Assembly (NCBI RefSeq): GCF_030818575.1
Contig: NZ_JAUTAL010000001.1
Location: forward strand, 1,426,001 to 1,490,000
Direction of reading: 5' to 3'
DNA: 64,000 bases
From: Chryseobacterium camelliae
Lineage (GTDB): Bacteria > Bacteroidota > Bacteroidia > Flavobacteriales > Weeksellaceae
Below are positions 55,190 through 63,146 of this stretch, in pieces; position 1 is the first letter of the stretch, and each line of letters begins with the position of its first letter. Both the position numbers and the translations under genes were made by a program. The notes beneath the pieces are model-generated. The model saw only the letters and a list, made by a program, of their open reading frames with translations, was not told where the DNA came from and did no database searches.

Positions 55190-56131
55190 CTATTTACTTG
55201 AATCGTTGAGTATCTGCAAATCTTGTTCATCAAGACTTACATCCACTGCTTTAAACAAAGTATGCAATTGAGAATCACTGGTGGCACTTACAATGGGAGC
55301 GGTGACTGCCGGATTTGCCAGCAACCAGGCCAATGCAATTGAAGCCTGCCCTACCTGATGTTTTTCACTGATTTCGTCCAGCGCTTGTAATACTTTCATG
55401 CCTTTATCATTCAGGTATTTGTTCATGCCTCCTCTGGCACTTTTATCAAAGTCGGATTCGTCACGGTATTTACCGGTCAGAAATCCTCCTGCCAGAGAAA
55501 AATACGGGAAGACACTCAGATCGTATTCCTTAACCACCGGATTATAATCATTTTCAAATTTCTCCCTTTCCATGAGGTTGTAATGCGGTTGCAGGGCAAC
55601 ATACTTTGGCAGATTGTGCTTTTCTGCTGCTTCAAAAGACTCGCGGATCCGTTCCGGAGAAACATTGGATACTCCGATATACCGGACCTTGCCTGCCCTG
55701 ATAATTTCATCGTAGGCTTCCAGCGTTTCTTCTACCGGTGTTTTATGATCATCGAAATGGGTATAATAAAGATCGATATGATCGGTACCCAGCCTTTTCA
55801 GTGATTCATCGACGGATTTAAGGATGTGTTTTTTGCTGATGTCAAAATCATGTTCACGGGTTTCAGAGCCCACTTTGGTTGCAATGATCATATCGTTCCT
55901 GTTCGAGCGGCTCTTCATCCATTTTCCTATGATTTCTTCAGACTGCCCTCCTTTTCCATTGACCCACCAGGAATACGTGTCTGCGGTATCAATAAAATTA
56001 AAGCCGGCATCAGCAAATCGGTCAAGAATTTCAAAAGATTGCTTCTCATCCAGGGTCCACCCGAATACATTTCCTCCGAAATTCATCGGCGCTACTGTCA
56101 GATCGGTATGGTTGATCGTTCTCTTTTTCAT
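55190..56131 (-). CDS. aldo/keto reductase
   Basis: A protein of 313 residues, NADPH-dependent AKR barrel. The tetrad is visible: Asp and Tyr in FIDTADTYSWW, Lys in MIIATKVGSET, His in LYYTHFDD. The phosphate-binding region near AVTAPIVSATSDSQL is present. Sequence type resembles the YajO/Tas-like AKR11/12 subgroup, often acting on sugars or aldehydes; substrate unknown. It is 8 bp from the next AKR gene, the two forming an operon. Confidence 0.9.
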   Translation of the reverse strand: MKKRTINHTDLTVAPMNFGGNVFGWTLDEKQSFEILDRFADAGFNFIDTADTYSWWVNGKGGQSEEIIGKWMKSRSNRNDMIIATKVGSETREHDFDISKKHILKSVDESLKRLGTDHIDLYYTHFDDHKTPVEETLEAYDEIIRAGKVRYIGVSNVSPERIRESFEAAEKHNLPKYVALQPHYNLMEREKFENDYNPVVKEYDLSVFPYFSLAGGFLTGKYRDESDFDKSARGGMNKYLNDKGMKVLQALDEISEKHQVGQASIALAWLLANPAVTAPIVSATSDSQLHTLFKAVDVSLDEQDLQILNDSSK

Positions 56132-56139
56132 CCTATATT

Positions 56140-57150
56140 TTACTGATTAGACGTGGAATGATCACCCGGAACCTGTGCCTTCTCATAGATTAATCTTTCA
56201 GATTTCAGCTCTTTCCAGAACTCTGCTGGGATATCAGCGTGCAGGGCATCAACATTATCCTGTACCTGTTCAGGCTTACTCGCGCCCGGTATAATAGATA
56301 CGAATTCGTCTGCTGCCAATACAAACTGCAGGGCTGCATGCACAATATTGGTATTGTATTTCTGTGCTATCGCTTTAATCCTGTCACGCTTTTCCGTCAT
56401 ACCTTTGGGAATAAGTTCTTTATAATTGTACCGGTTCCTGCCGGCTATAAATCCCGAATTGTAACCGGCTCCGGAAACCAGCTTCACGCCGGCTTTTTTT
56501 ACGGCCGGCAATAAAACATCCACCGTAAAATCATGGTCAAGAATGGAATATTGCGTTGCAGAAAGGCATATGTCCGGATCCGCATTATCGATACAGTCGA
56601 GAATAGGTTCTATTTTATTGACGCCCATTCCCCAGGCTTTGATAACACCCTGGTCACGCAACTCAGATAGCACTTTGAAAGCTCCCTTCTTAGCCTGCTC
56701 GAGGAAATACGGATAACGGTCTCCCACCTGGTCTTCGGATAGGTCATGGACATAAACGATATCCAGACGGTCAAGTCCTGTCCTTTGCAGGCTTTCTTCA
56801 ATCGATCTTTTGATCGCATCGGCGGTATAGTCGTGTTTGAAATCATAATTAAGCGGGTTCTGCCACATCGTTGGCGGGACATCCGCTTCCGGTACTTCGG
56901 TAAATATTCGTCCCACTTTGGTCGACAGAATAAAATCTTCCCTGTTTTTATCTTTTAAAAAAGAGCCGAATCTCCTTTCACTTTTGGTAAGACCATACCA
57001 TGGCGAAGTATCGTAATAACGAATGCCTAAATCCCATGCTTTGCTGAAGATTTCATTGGCCTGTTCATCAGTAATATCTCCGAAAGCGGTTCCTATGGCG
57101 ACTCCTCCAAGTCCAAGTCTGTGGTTTTCATTTAAAATTTCTGGTTTCAT
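56140..57150 (-). CDS. aldo/keto reductase (aldose dehydrogenase-like)
   Basis: From ATG 57150 (MKPEILNENHRLGLGGVAIG) it has 336 residues, AKR fold with YYDTSPWYGLTKSERRFG (Asp, Tyr), ILSTKVGRIF (Lys) and DIVYVHDLSEDQ (His). The GLGGVAIG start and PWYGLTKSE pattern resemble the D-threo-aldose 1-dehydrogenase/L-fucose dehydrogenase group. Upstream in-frame codons to 57189 are not homologous. It is the first gene of a two-gene operon with a second, only distantly similar AKR. Confidence 0.88.
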   Translation of the reverse strand: MKPEILNENHRLGLGGVAIGTAFGDITDEQANEIFSKAWDLGIRYYDTSPWYGLTKSERRFGSFLKDKNREDFILSTKVGRIFTEVPEADVPPTMWQNPLNYDFKHDYTADAIKRSIEESLQRTGLDRLDIVYVHDLSEDQVGDRYPYFLEQAKKGAFKVLSELRDQGVIKAWGMGVNKIEPILDCIDNADPDICLSATQYSILDHDFTVDVLLPAVKKAGVKLVSGAGYNSGFIAGRNRYNYKELIPKGMTEKRDRIKAIAQKYNTNIVHAALQFVLAADEFVSIIPGASKPEQVQDNVDALHADIPAEFWKELKSERLIYEKAQVPGDHSTSNQ

Positions 57151-57292
57151 ATTCTTATATTTAAAAATTTGGCTACTATAGGTCTGCAAACATCGTGCAC
57201 ATATGCAATATCAGAGATTTAATTTCATGTTTTTACCGGTCGTTTGGTCTTATTATTGAAGGAAATTAGGCACACCTAAGAATATTAATCAT

Positions 57293-58561
57293 ATGAAAAA
57301 GCATATCGTGATCGTAGGCGGAGGTTTTGCAGGAATTAACCTGATCAAATCTCTGAAAAACGATTCCAGGTTCCGCATCACGCTGGTCGATAAGAATAAT
57401 TACCATTTCTTTCCTCCGCTGATCTACCAGGTAGCCACTTCTTTTATAGAATCGTCCAATATCAGCTATCCGTTCCGTAAAATGTTCTCCAATTATAAGA
57501 ATGTGCACTTCCATATGGGAAGCCTTGAACGGATAGACCCTGCCGCTCATGTGCTGGAAACAGATACCGGAAATATAACCTACGATTATCTAGTCCTGGC
57601 ATTGGGCACCGAGACCAATTTCTTCGGGATGGAAAATGTACAGCGCTGCGCCCTGCCTATGAAAACCATCGAGGAAGCCCTTTATCTGAGGAATTATATG
57701 CTCCTTACCCTTGAAGAAGCAGCCCGGAATAAAGATGTTAAAAAAGCAGAGAGATTACAGAATATTGTGATTGCAGGCGGCGGCCCTACGGGTGTGGAAT
57801 TGGCTGGAATGATTGCAGAAATGGGACAGTATATTGCCCAGAAGGAATACCCGGAAATTAAAATGAGCCTTTCTAACCTCTATCTGATTGATGCGCTACC
57901 TACCCTGCTGTCCCCTATGAGCAAAATGGCTCAGGAGGATGCCTATGAAACCCTGACAAAGCTCGGGGTAAAGATCCTGCTGAACGTATCGGTAAAAGAT
58001 TATGTAGACTGCAAAGTAATTCTCTCCGACGGCAGAACCATAGAAACCGAAACCCTGATCTGGACCTCCGGAGTGATCGGAAGGGAAGTAAAAGGGTTGC
58101 CGGAAGAAAGTTTGGGACGAGGCAGGAGGATTCTCACCGATGCTTATAATAAAGTACAAGGAACGGAAGATATTTATGCTTTAGGGGATATTGCGCTTCA
58201 GCTGACAGACAAAGAGTATCCGAAAGGGCATCCGCAGCTTGCCCAGGTCGCCATACAGCAAGGAAAAAACCTGGCAGTAAACCTGATCCGGATGGAAGAA
58301 AACAAGGAACTCAAACCTTTTAGCTACCATAATAAAGGAAGCATGGCCATCATTTCAAAATTCAGGGCCGTGGTAGATCTTCCTAAATTTTCCTTCAAAG
58401 GCTTTATCGCGTGGCTTACCTGGCTTTTTATCCATATTATTCCTCTGGTAACCTTCGGAAGTAAAATACGTTTGGCATTAGATTGGATGCGCTTATTTGT
58501 AACGAACAATCCTTCTATAAGGCTTATTTTAAGGCCCAAGAAAAATACCAGTAAGGATTAA
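57293..58561 (+). CDS. type II NADH:quinone oxidoreductase (NDH-2)
   Basis: A protein of 422 residues, a non-proton-pumping NADH dehydrogenase. FAD-binding motif MKKHIVIVGGGFAGINLIKSL, NADH-binding Rossmann motif IVIAGGGPTGVELAGMIAEM, the FAD/quinone-side GTEDIYALGDIALQ, and a C-terminal membrane-attachment part (FKGFIAWLTWLFIHIIPLVTF). It feeds electrons to the quinone pool from the inner face of the membrane. It stands alone between the divergent AKR operon and the convergent anti-sigma gene. Confidence 0.92.
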   Translation: MKKHIVIVGGGFAGINLIKSLKNDSRFRITLVDKNNYHFFPPLIYQVATSFIESSNISYPFRKMFSNYKNVHFHMGSLERIDPAAHVLETDTGNITYDYLVLALGTETNFFGMENVQRCALPMKTIEEALYLRNYMLLTLEEAARNKDVKKAERLQNIVIAGGGPTGVELAGMIAEMGQYIAQKEYPEIKMSLSNLYLIDALPTLLSPMSKMAQEDAYETLTKLGVKILLNVSVKDYVDCKVILSDGRTIETETLIWTSGVIGREVKGLPEESLGRGRRILTDAYNKVQGTEDIYALGDIALQLTDKEYPKGHPQLAQVAIQQGKNLAVNLIRMEENKELKPFSYHNKGSMAIISKFRAVVDLPKFSFKGFIAWLTWLFIHIIPLVTFGSKIRLALDWMRLFVTNNPSIRLILRPKKNTSKD

Positions 58562-58603
58562 AAACCTAATTGACCATGAACACTCAATAACATAAGAATA
58601 TGA

Positions 58604-59434
58604 CTATGAACTAACTTCTCCCATTACATACATGTTCTCCATCGTAGGAACTTCACTGCCACCTTTCTTTTCAAGGGTAATCGCAAAGGCCTGCGCCTGA
58701 GGTATCGTAGAGAGCGCAATTTTAGCATCTTTATCCTCTGAGTACATTCCTGCGCTTACAGGTTTACCCCCCTCTATAGCCCAAAGTTGGTATTGCATGC
58801 CTTCAGGAGCTTTAGGAAGCGTATCTGCGGAAAGGTATACTTCTTTTGTTTTAGTATCCCAAAAGACCATAGCTTTAGATTCGGTATGTTTTTCAACTCC
58901 TTTCAGCATGACCATTTTCATTTCAGGACTGGAAATCATATTCCACTTCTGCTGCATATTTTGCAGGGCAATGGCATTGTTTTTTTGCTGAGATTCAAGC
59001 TGTGCAATCTGTTTTTTACTCTCTGCGCGCTCATTCATCCAGAAGATGTTGGCGGCCGTACTTACAAGGAATAATGCCGTTGCAGCAACAGCATAGGTTT
59101 TCCAACCGCTTTTCTTTTCAGGAGCAGCTGTAAAGGTATCATTAACCGGTTTAATGTGATGTTCCGGTTGCTCTTCAGAAACAGCAGTTGCTGGAAGTTC
59201 GGTAATCTGTTCCTGCTGGATCTTATTCCAGATTTTAGATTTCAGATCGGCAGGTGGTGCGACAGCCTGAGCTGTAGCAAGATCTTCCAATATTTTCTGT
59301 GCTTCTTCAAATGCTGCTTTCACTTCAGCATTGTTCTTCATCACACACTCCAAAATGCTTGCCTCGTCAGGAGAAGCAAGACCTAGAATATAGGATTCTA
59401 TGATTCCGGATGATATGTATTCTTTAGTATTCAA
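58604..59434 (-). CDS. RskA-type anti-sigma factor
   Basis: A protein of 276 residues. The N-terminal cytosolic anti-sigma domain (MNTKEYISSGIIESYILGLASPDEASILE, about 1-75) binds the sigma factor. One transmembrane segment lies at about 112-132 (TYAVAATALFLVSTAANIFW), a coiled-coil linker follows (SKKQIAQLESQQKNN), and a C-terminal RskA domain (PEGMQYQLWAIEGGKPVSAGM...) lies outside. It is released on signal, probably by regulated proteolysis. It is 1 bp downstream of its sigma factor gene. Confidence 0.92.
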   Translation of the reverse strand: MNTKEYISSGIIESYILGLASPDEASILECVMKNNAEVKAAFEEAQKILEDLATAQAVAPPADLKSKIWNKIQQEQITELPATAVSEEQPEHHIKPVNDTFTAAPEKKSGWKTYAVAATALFLVSTAANIFWMNERAESKKQIAQLESQQKNNAIALQNMQQKWNMISSPEMKMVMLKGVEKHTESKAMVFWDTKTKEVYLSADTLPKAPEGMQYQLWAIEGGKPVSAGMYSEDKDAKIALSTIPQAQAFAITLEKKGGSEVPTMENMYVMGEVSS

Positions 59435-59435
59435 T

Positions 59436-60008
59436 TTATTGGTAATCTTTTAGCAAGTCTTTTAATTTCATCAGTGCGCTTCTCATTTTGGTTTTTACAG
59501 TTCCCAACGGCATTTTCAGTTTTTCGGAGATTTCATTCTGCGTATATCCCTGGTAATAGGCCATATCAATAAGTTGCTGCTTATCTTCTTCAAGACTTCC
59601 GAGTATACTGCTGAATCCGATATGATCAGATGTATTATCCTGAACAGAAAGCTCTGCAGAATCATATACGAAATCCGGAAGCGATTGGTTTTTCAATTCG
59701 TTTTGAAATGATTTAGATTTTAAATAATCGATCGCTGTATTTCTTGCAATATTAATCATCCATGTATAAAATCTTCCCTTGCCGGCATCATATTGGGCAA
59801 TGGAATTCCATATTTTAACAAAAACGTCTTGGATGATTTCTTCTGTATACTCTTTGGATTGTACGATCCGGAGGATAACCCCATACAAAGCGCCCGAATA
59901 ATGGTCATACAGATAATGAAAACCATTTTCGTTTTTATCCTTAAGTAGAAGGATAAGCTGCTCTTCCGAATAGTAATTTGTTTTAATAAGTAAAGTATTT
60001 CCGTTCAA
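59436..60008 (-). CDS. ECF RNA polymerase sigma factor (SigK-like)
   Basis: A protein of about 190 residues with region 2 (NGFHYLYDHYSGALYGVILR, EIIQDVFVKIWNSIAQYDAGKGRFYTWMINIARNTAIDYL) and region 4 (DMAYYQGYTQNEISEKLKMPLGTVKTKMRSAL). The start is uncertain: the first in-frame start is TTG at 60008, but it overlaps a TACATTTG -7 element of a TTG-N21-TACATTTG promoter, so the true start may lie some codons downstream or the transcript may be leaderless. It forms a pair with the RskA-type anti-sigma gene. Closest in arrangement to actinobacterial SigK/RskA, whose regulon includes fasciclin-domain proteins, as here. Confidence 0.92.
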   Translation of the reverse strand: MNGNTLLIKTNYYSEEQLILLLKDKNENGFHYLYDHYSGALYGVILRIVQSKEYTEEIIQDVFVKIWNSIAQYDAGKGRFYTWMINIARNTAIDYLKSKSFQNELKNQSLPDFVYDSAELSVQDNTSDHIGFSSILGSLEEDKQQLIDMAYYQGYTQNEISEKLKMPLGTVKTKMRSALMKLKDLLKDYQ

Positions 60009-60040
60009 ATGTAGTGAATAAAAATCACATCATGCAAAAA

Positions 60041-60062
60041 CCGGGCAATCTTTTATATCGTA
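60041..60062 (+). promoter_or_regulatory. candidate ECF-dependent promoter of msrB
   Basis: CCGG at 60041-60044, 14 bases, CGTA at 60059-60062, preceded by A5. The same layout occurs before the fasciclin gene. It sits 31 bp before the msrB ATG. Confidence 0.5.
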
Positions 60063-60093
60063 CATAAATTTTGTAGAATTTAATTCAAGCGAA

Positions 60094-60609
60094 ATGAAAA
60101 ATATCCTTATAAAAGCAATAGCAATCGGTTTTTTGAATATTGCGGTTACAGCTACAGCACAAAATAATCACTTTAAAACCAATAACCCTTACTACTCTCG
60201 TACTGCCACCACTCCACTGAAAGTAAGCAATAGTGAATGGAAGAGAATCCTGAAGCTTGAACTGTATCAGGTGGCCAGAGAAGGCGCTACCGAAATGGCA
60301 TTTACAGGGAAGTACAGCGAGTTTGATGAGAAAGGGACTTATTACTGCGCAGTCTGCGGCAATCCCCTCTTCGTGTCCACTTCCAAGTTCGCAACAACAT
60401 GCGGATGGCCTTCCTTTTACCAGCCGATACGTAAGAACAGTGTAAAGTACAGAAAAGATACCTCTTATAATATGGAAAGAACGGAAGTTTTATGCGGAAG
60501 ATGCGACTCCCACCTGGGACACCGCTTCGATGACGGTCCCAAACCCACCGGAAAACGGTACTGTATGAATTCCGTTTGCCTTGATTTCGTTCCGCTCAAT
60601 AAAAAATAA
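60094..60609 (+). CDS. msrB: exported peptide-methionine (R)-S-oxide reductase
   Basis: A protein of 171 residues with a signal peptide (MKNILIKAIAIGFLNIAVTATAQ), so it acts in the periplasm. MsrB domain with four zinc Cys (CAVC and CGRC), GWPSFYQPI, the substrate-recognition SHLGHRFDDGP, and the catalytic Cys in RYCMNSVCLDF. It reduces methionine-R-sulfoxide in envelope proteins. It is divergent from the ECF sigma/anti-sigma genes. Confidence 0.95.
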   Translation: MKNILIKAIAIGFLNIAVTATAQNNHFKTNNPYYSRTATTPLKVSNSEWKRILKLELYQVAREGATEMAFTGKYSEFDEKGTYYCAVCGNPLFVSTSKFATTCGWPSFYQPIRKNSVKYRKDTSYNMERTEVLCGRCDSHLGHRFDDGPKPTGKRYCMNSVCLDFVPLNKK

Positions 60610-60666
60610 AATTCTGTTTATCAATACTTTACATAAAATATAGGTGAAATTTTAAATAAAAGAAAT

Positions 60667-60688
60667 CCGGATGAAAACCGGTCTCGTA
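60667..60688 (+). promoter_or_regulatory. candidate ECF-dependent promoter of the fasciclin gene
   Basis: CCGG at 60667-60670, 14 bases, CGTA at 60685-60688, preceded by GAAAT. A small GAGC-GAAA-GCTC hairpin follows at about 60701-60712 in the leader. Confidence 0.5.
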
Positions 60689-60751
60689 AATGACAGTAAG
60701 AGCGAAAGCTCAGTAGAATAATAGTTTAACACATTAATACATTCAATAAAG

Positions 60752-61321
60752 ATGAACACAAGAACAAAAATCACAGCTTTGAGCATGGTAGCATTATCAT
60801 TCGTATTCAGCGGACATGTCAATGCTCAGATGTCAAAAGAAAAAACAGTAATGGTAGGTGGTGCTCCTATGTACCCTTCCAAGAATATTATTGAAAATGC
60901 GGTTAATTCCAAAGACCATAAAACATTGGTAGCAGCTGTAAAAGCCGCAGGATTGGTAGAAACTCTTCAGGGAGCCGGACCGTTCACCGTATTGGCACCA
61001 ACGGATGCAGCATTTGCCAAACTTCCTAAAGGTACTGTAGAGACTTTGGTAAAGCCTGAAAACAAAGCAATGCTGACCAAAATCTTAACGTATCATGTTC
61101 TGCCAGGAAAATACAGCGCCAAGCAAATCTGGGCAGCCGTAAAAGCAGGAAACGGAAAAAGTATGATGAAGACGGTTGAAGGTGAAGAGCTTACTTTCTG
61201 GACTAAAGGCAAAGACCTGTATGTAAAGGATGCCAAAGGGAACAGTGCAAAAGTTACCATCGCTGATGTCAATCAGTCCAATGGTGTAATTCATGTTATA
61301 GATACGGTGTTGATGCCGTAA
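60752..61321 (+). CDS. fasciclin (FAS1) domain secreted protein
   Basis: A protein of 189 residues: signal peptide (MNTRTKITALSMVALSFVFSGHVNAQ) and one FAS1 domain (about 45-189). Both hallmark motifs are present: GPFTVLAPTDAAFAKLP (H1-like) and the terminal VNQSNGVIHVIDTVLMP. Fasciclin proteins mediate adhesion or bind small ligands. In mycobacteria such genes (mpt70/mpt83) are controlled by SigK/RskA, paralleling this locus. It is followed by a terminator. Confidence 0.93.
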   Translation: MNTRTKITALSMVALSFVFSGHVNAQMSKEKTVMVGGAPMYPSKNIIENAVNSKDHKTLVAAVKAAGLVETLQGAGPFTVLAPTDAAFAKLPKGTVETLVKPENKAMLTKILTYHVLPGKYSAKQIWAAVKAGNGKSMMKTVEGEELTFWTKGKDLYVKDAKGNSAKVTIADVNQSNGVIHVIDTVLMP

Positions 61322-61338
61322 GAGTGGTTTGTTAATTG

Positions 61339-61370
61339 AAACAGCATAAATCCATTTTATGCTGTTTTTT
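61339..61370 (+). terminator. terminator of the fasciclin gene
   Basis: AAACAGCATAAA / TTTATGCTGTTT (12 bp), loop TCCAT, then T-rich. Confidence 0.87.
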
Positions 61371-61452
61371 CCATTATCGTTTACAATTGTACGGATCAGC
61401 TTTACCTTAATACAGACTGGTCTCAGCATACTTAACCATTAAAAATAATATT

Positions 61453-62160
61453 ATGAAAAAAACGATCAGCGTGTCTAACCAGGGAGCAACTCTGGATACA
61501 GGCAGAAGAAACTTTTTAAAGCTCAGCGGTATAGGGCTTGCCATGGCAGGACTTACCTTGGTTGGCTGTAACGACGACGATTTCGAGGATATGAACGGAA
61601 AGGTTTTTGACCTTGGAAGCGGTGATGTAGGAGTACTGAACTATGCTTATGCTCTTGAACAGCTTGAAGCAGATTTTTATACTAAAGTAGTAAACAATTT
61701 CTATTCCGGCATTTCAAGTGTTGAAAAGCAGGTTTTCACGGATCTTTACAATCATGAAGTGATCCACAGGGATTTCTTCAAGGCTGCCATCAGCGGTGCG
61801 ACATCCAATGTTCTTCCTACGCTTGAATTCCAGTATCCGAATGTAAACTTTAACAGCAGGGATTCTGTACTTGCTACAGCGAAGGCTCTGGAAGATACTG
61901 GTGTGGCTGCATACAACGGTGCCGGAAAATATATCACCAATGCAGCGTATCTGGTTATCGCAGGTAAAATAGTATCTGTAGAAGCAAGGCACGCATCAGC
62001 GATCAGGGACCTTATCAATCCTGGAACGGCAGCATTCTCCGGTGATGATGTCATTGATTCCAACGGACTGGATCTGGCGAAAGAACCAAAAGACATTGTT
62101 GCAGTAGCCGGCGGCTTCATAAAAACTCCTTTTACCTGGATAGAAAGAGGTATCATGTAA
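61453..62160 (+). CDS. exported ferritin-like domain protein (first of pair)
   Basis: A protein of 235 residues. The N-terminus DTGRRNFLKLSGIGLAMAGLTLVGC combines a twin-arginine motif with a lipobox-like LVGC, so it is a possible Tat lipoprotein. The rest is a ferritin-like four-helix domain (DUF4856/Ferritin_2 type): LNYAYALEQLEADFYTKVV, EVIHRDFFKAAI, ALEDTGVAAYNGAG, KIVSVEARHASAIRDLI, with Glu and His metal ligands. It is 24 bp upstream of a paralogue and the two are probably cotranscribed. Iron storage or redox protection at the envelope is likely; not proven. Confidence 0.87.
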   Translation: MKKTISVSNQGATLDTGRRNFLKLSGIGLAMAGLTLVGCNDDDFEDMNGKVFDLGSGDVGVLNYAYALEQLEADFYTKVVNNFYSGISSVEKQVFTDLYNHEVIHRDFFKAAISGATSNVLPTLEFQYPNVNFNSRDSVLATAKALEDTGVAAYNGAGKYITNAAYLVIAGKIVSVEARHASAIRDLINPGTAAFSGDDVIDSNGLDLAKEPKDIVAVAGGFIKTPFTWIERGIM

Positions 62161-62184
62161 TTAACCACCTTAAAAATCACTATT

Positions 62185-63003
62185 ATGAACATTCTTAAAT
62201 TACTCGATAAGCTTTCTGACGATCAGTTTTTTTCTACAGAAGCTACCAGATTGCAAACCATAACAAAAATATCGTCATTCGGAAAGAAAGCAGCTGTCGC
62301 TGCCGTTCCGCTAGGACTGGGAACTTTACTGTCTACCCCTGCAAAAGCAGCAGAGACTGAAACCACAGCCGCTTCTTCAACATTCCTGAAATCTGCACTT
62401 ACAGATGCCCTTCAGCTGGCATTGGTACTGGAATACCTGGAAAATGAATATTACGCCATCGGACTTTCCACAGCCGGACTGATCCCAAATTCGGACAGAA
62501 CGGTTTTCATGCAGATTTCCAAGCATGAATCTGCCCACGTTAATTTCCTGAAAAGCACATTGACATCCCTTGGTGTAACTCCGGGTGCCAAACCTACCTT
62601 TGACTTTACGGCCAGTGGTAATTTTACACCTTTTACCAACTACAACCAGTTCCTGATTCTTGCACAGGCATTTGAAGATACTGGGGTAAGGGCCTACAAA
62701 GGCCAGGCTGGAAACGTGATGTCCAACAAAACGGTCTTACAGGCTGCGTTGCAGATCCATTCTGTAGAGGCCAGGCATGCATCCCAGGTAAGAAGAATGA
62801 GAGCCAACAAGGGCTGGATAGAACTTGCCAATGGAGGAAATATGCCTTCAGCAACCAACCCTGTGTACAGCGGTGAAGATAATACCAACCAGGCGGGTTA
62901 CAATACCGCAGCAGCATTCGGAGCAGCAGCAGGTTCCGCTTCATTTGACGAAATACTCACTGGAAGTGACGCTCAGGCAATAGCATCTTTATTTATTGTC
63001 TGA
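62185..63003 (+). CDS. exported ferritin-like domain protein (second of pair)
   Basis: A protein of 272 residues. The N-terminus has a basic stretch and a hydrophobic segment (KKAAVAAVPLGLGTLLSTPAKAAET), so it looks like an exported protein, although about 30 residues precede the hydrophobic part. The ferritin-like domain shows ALQLALVLEYLENEYYAIGL, SKHESAHVNFLKSTL, AFEDTGVRAYKGQAG and QIHSVEARHASQVRRMR, closely matching the neighbour. The conserved Glu and His residues suggest a metal site. It probably arose by duplication of the first gene. A strong terminator follows. Confidence 0.88.
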   Translation: MNILKLLDKLSDDQFFSTEATRLQTITKISSFGKKAAVAAVPLGLGTLLSTPAKAAETETTAASSTFLKSALTDALQLALVLEYLENEYYAIGLSTAGLIPNSDRTVFMQISKHESAHVNFLKSTLTSLGVTPGAKPTFDFTASGNFTPFTNYNQFLILAQAFEDTGVRAYKGQAGNVMSNKTVLQAALQIHSVEARHASQVRRMRANKGWIELANGGNMPSATNPVYSGEDNTNQAGYNTAAAFGAAAGSASFDEILTGSDAQAIASLFIV

Positions 63004-63026
63004 TACTTTCATAATATTTAGGTGTG

Positions 63027-63057
63027 ATCCTTTCCCGGTGTCCGGGGAAGGATTTTT
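63027..63057 (+). terminator. terminator of the ferritin-like pair
   Basis: ATCCTTTCCCGG / CCGGGGAAGGAT (12 bp, one GU pair), loop TGT, then T-rich. Confidence 0.88.
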
Positions 63058-63146
63058 ATTCTGTGCATCAGTGATATTTGTAACGGTATGATAATATTCC
63101 TTACATTTACTGATTATAACAATTCGGTTACCCTAATTCTACGCAG

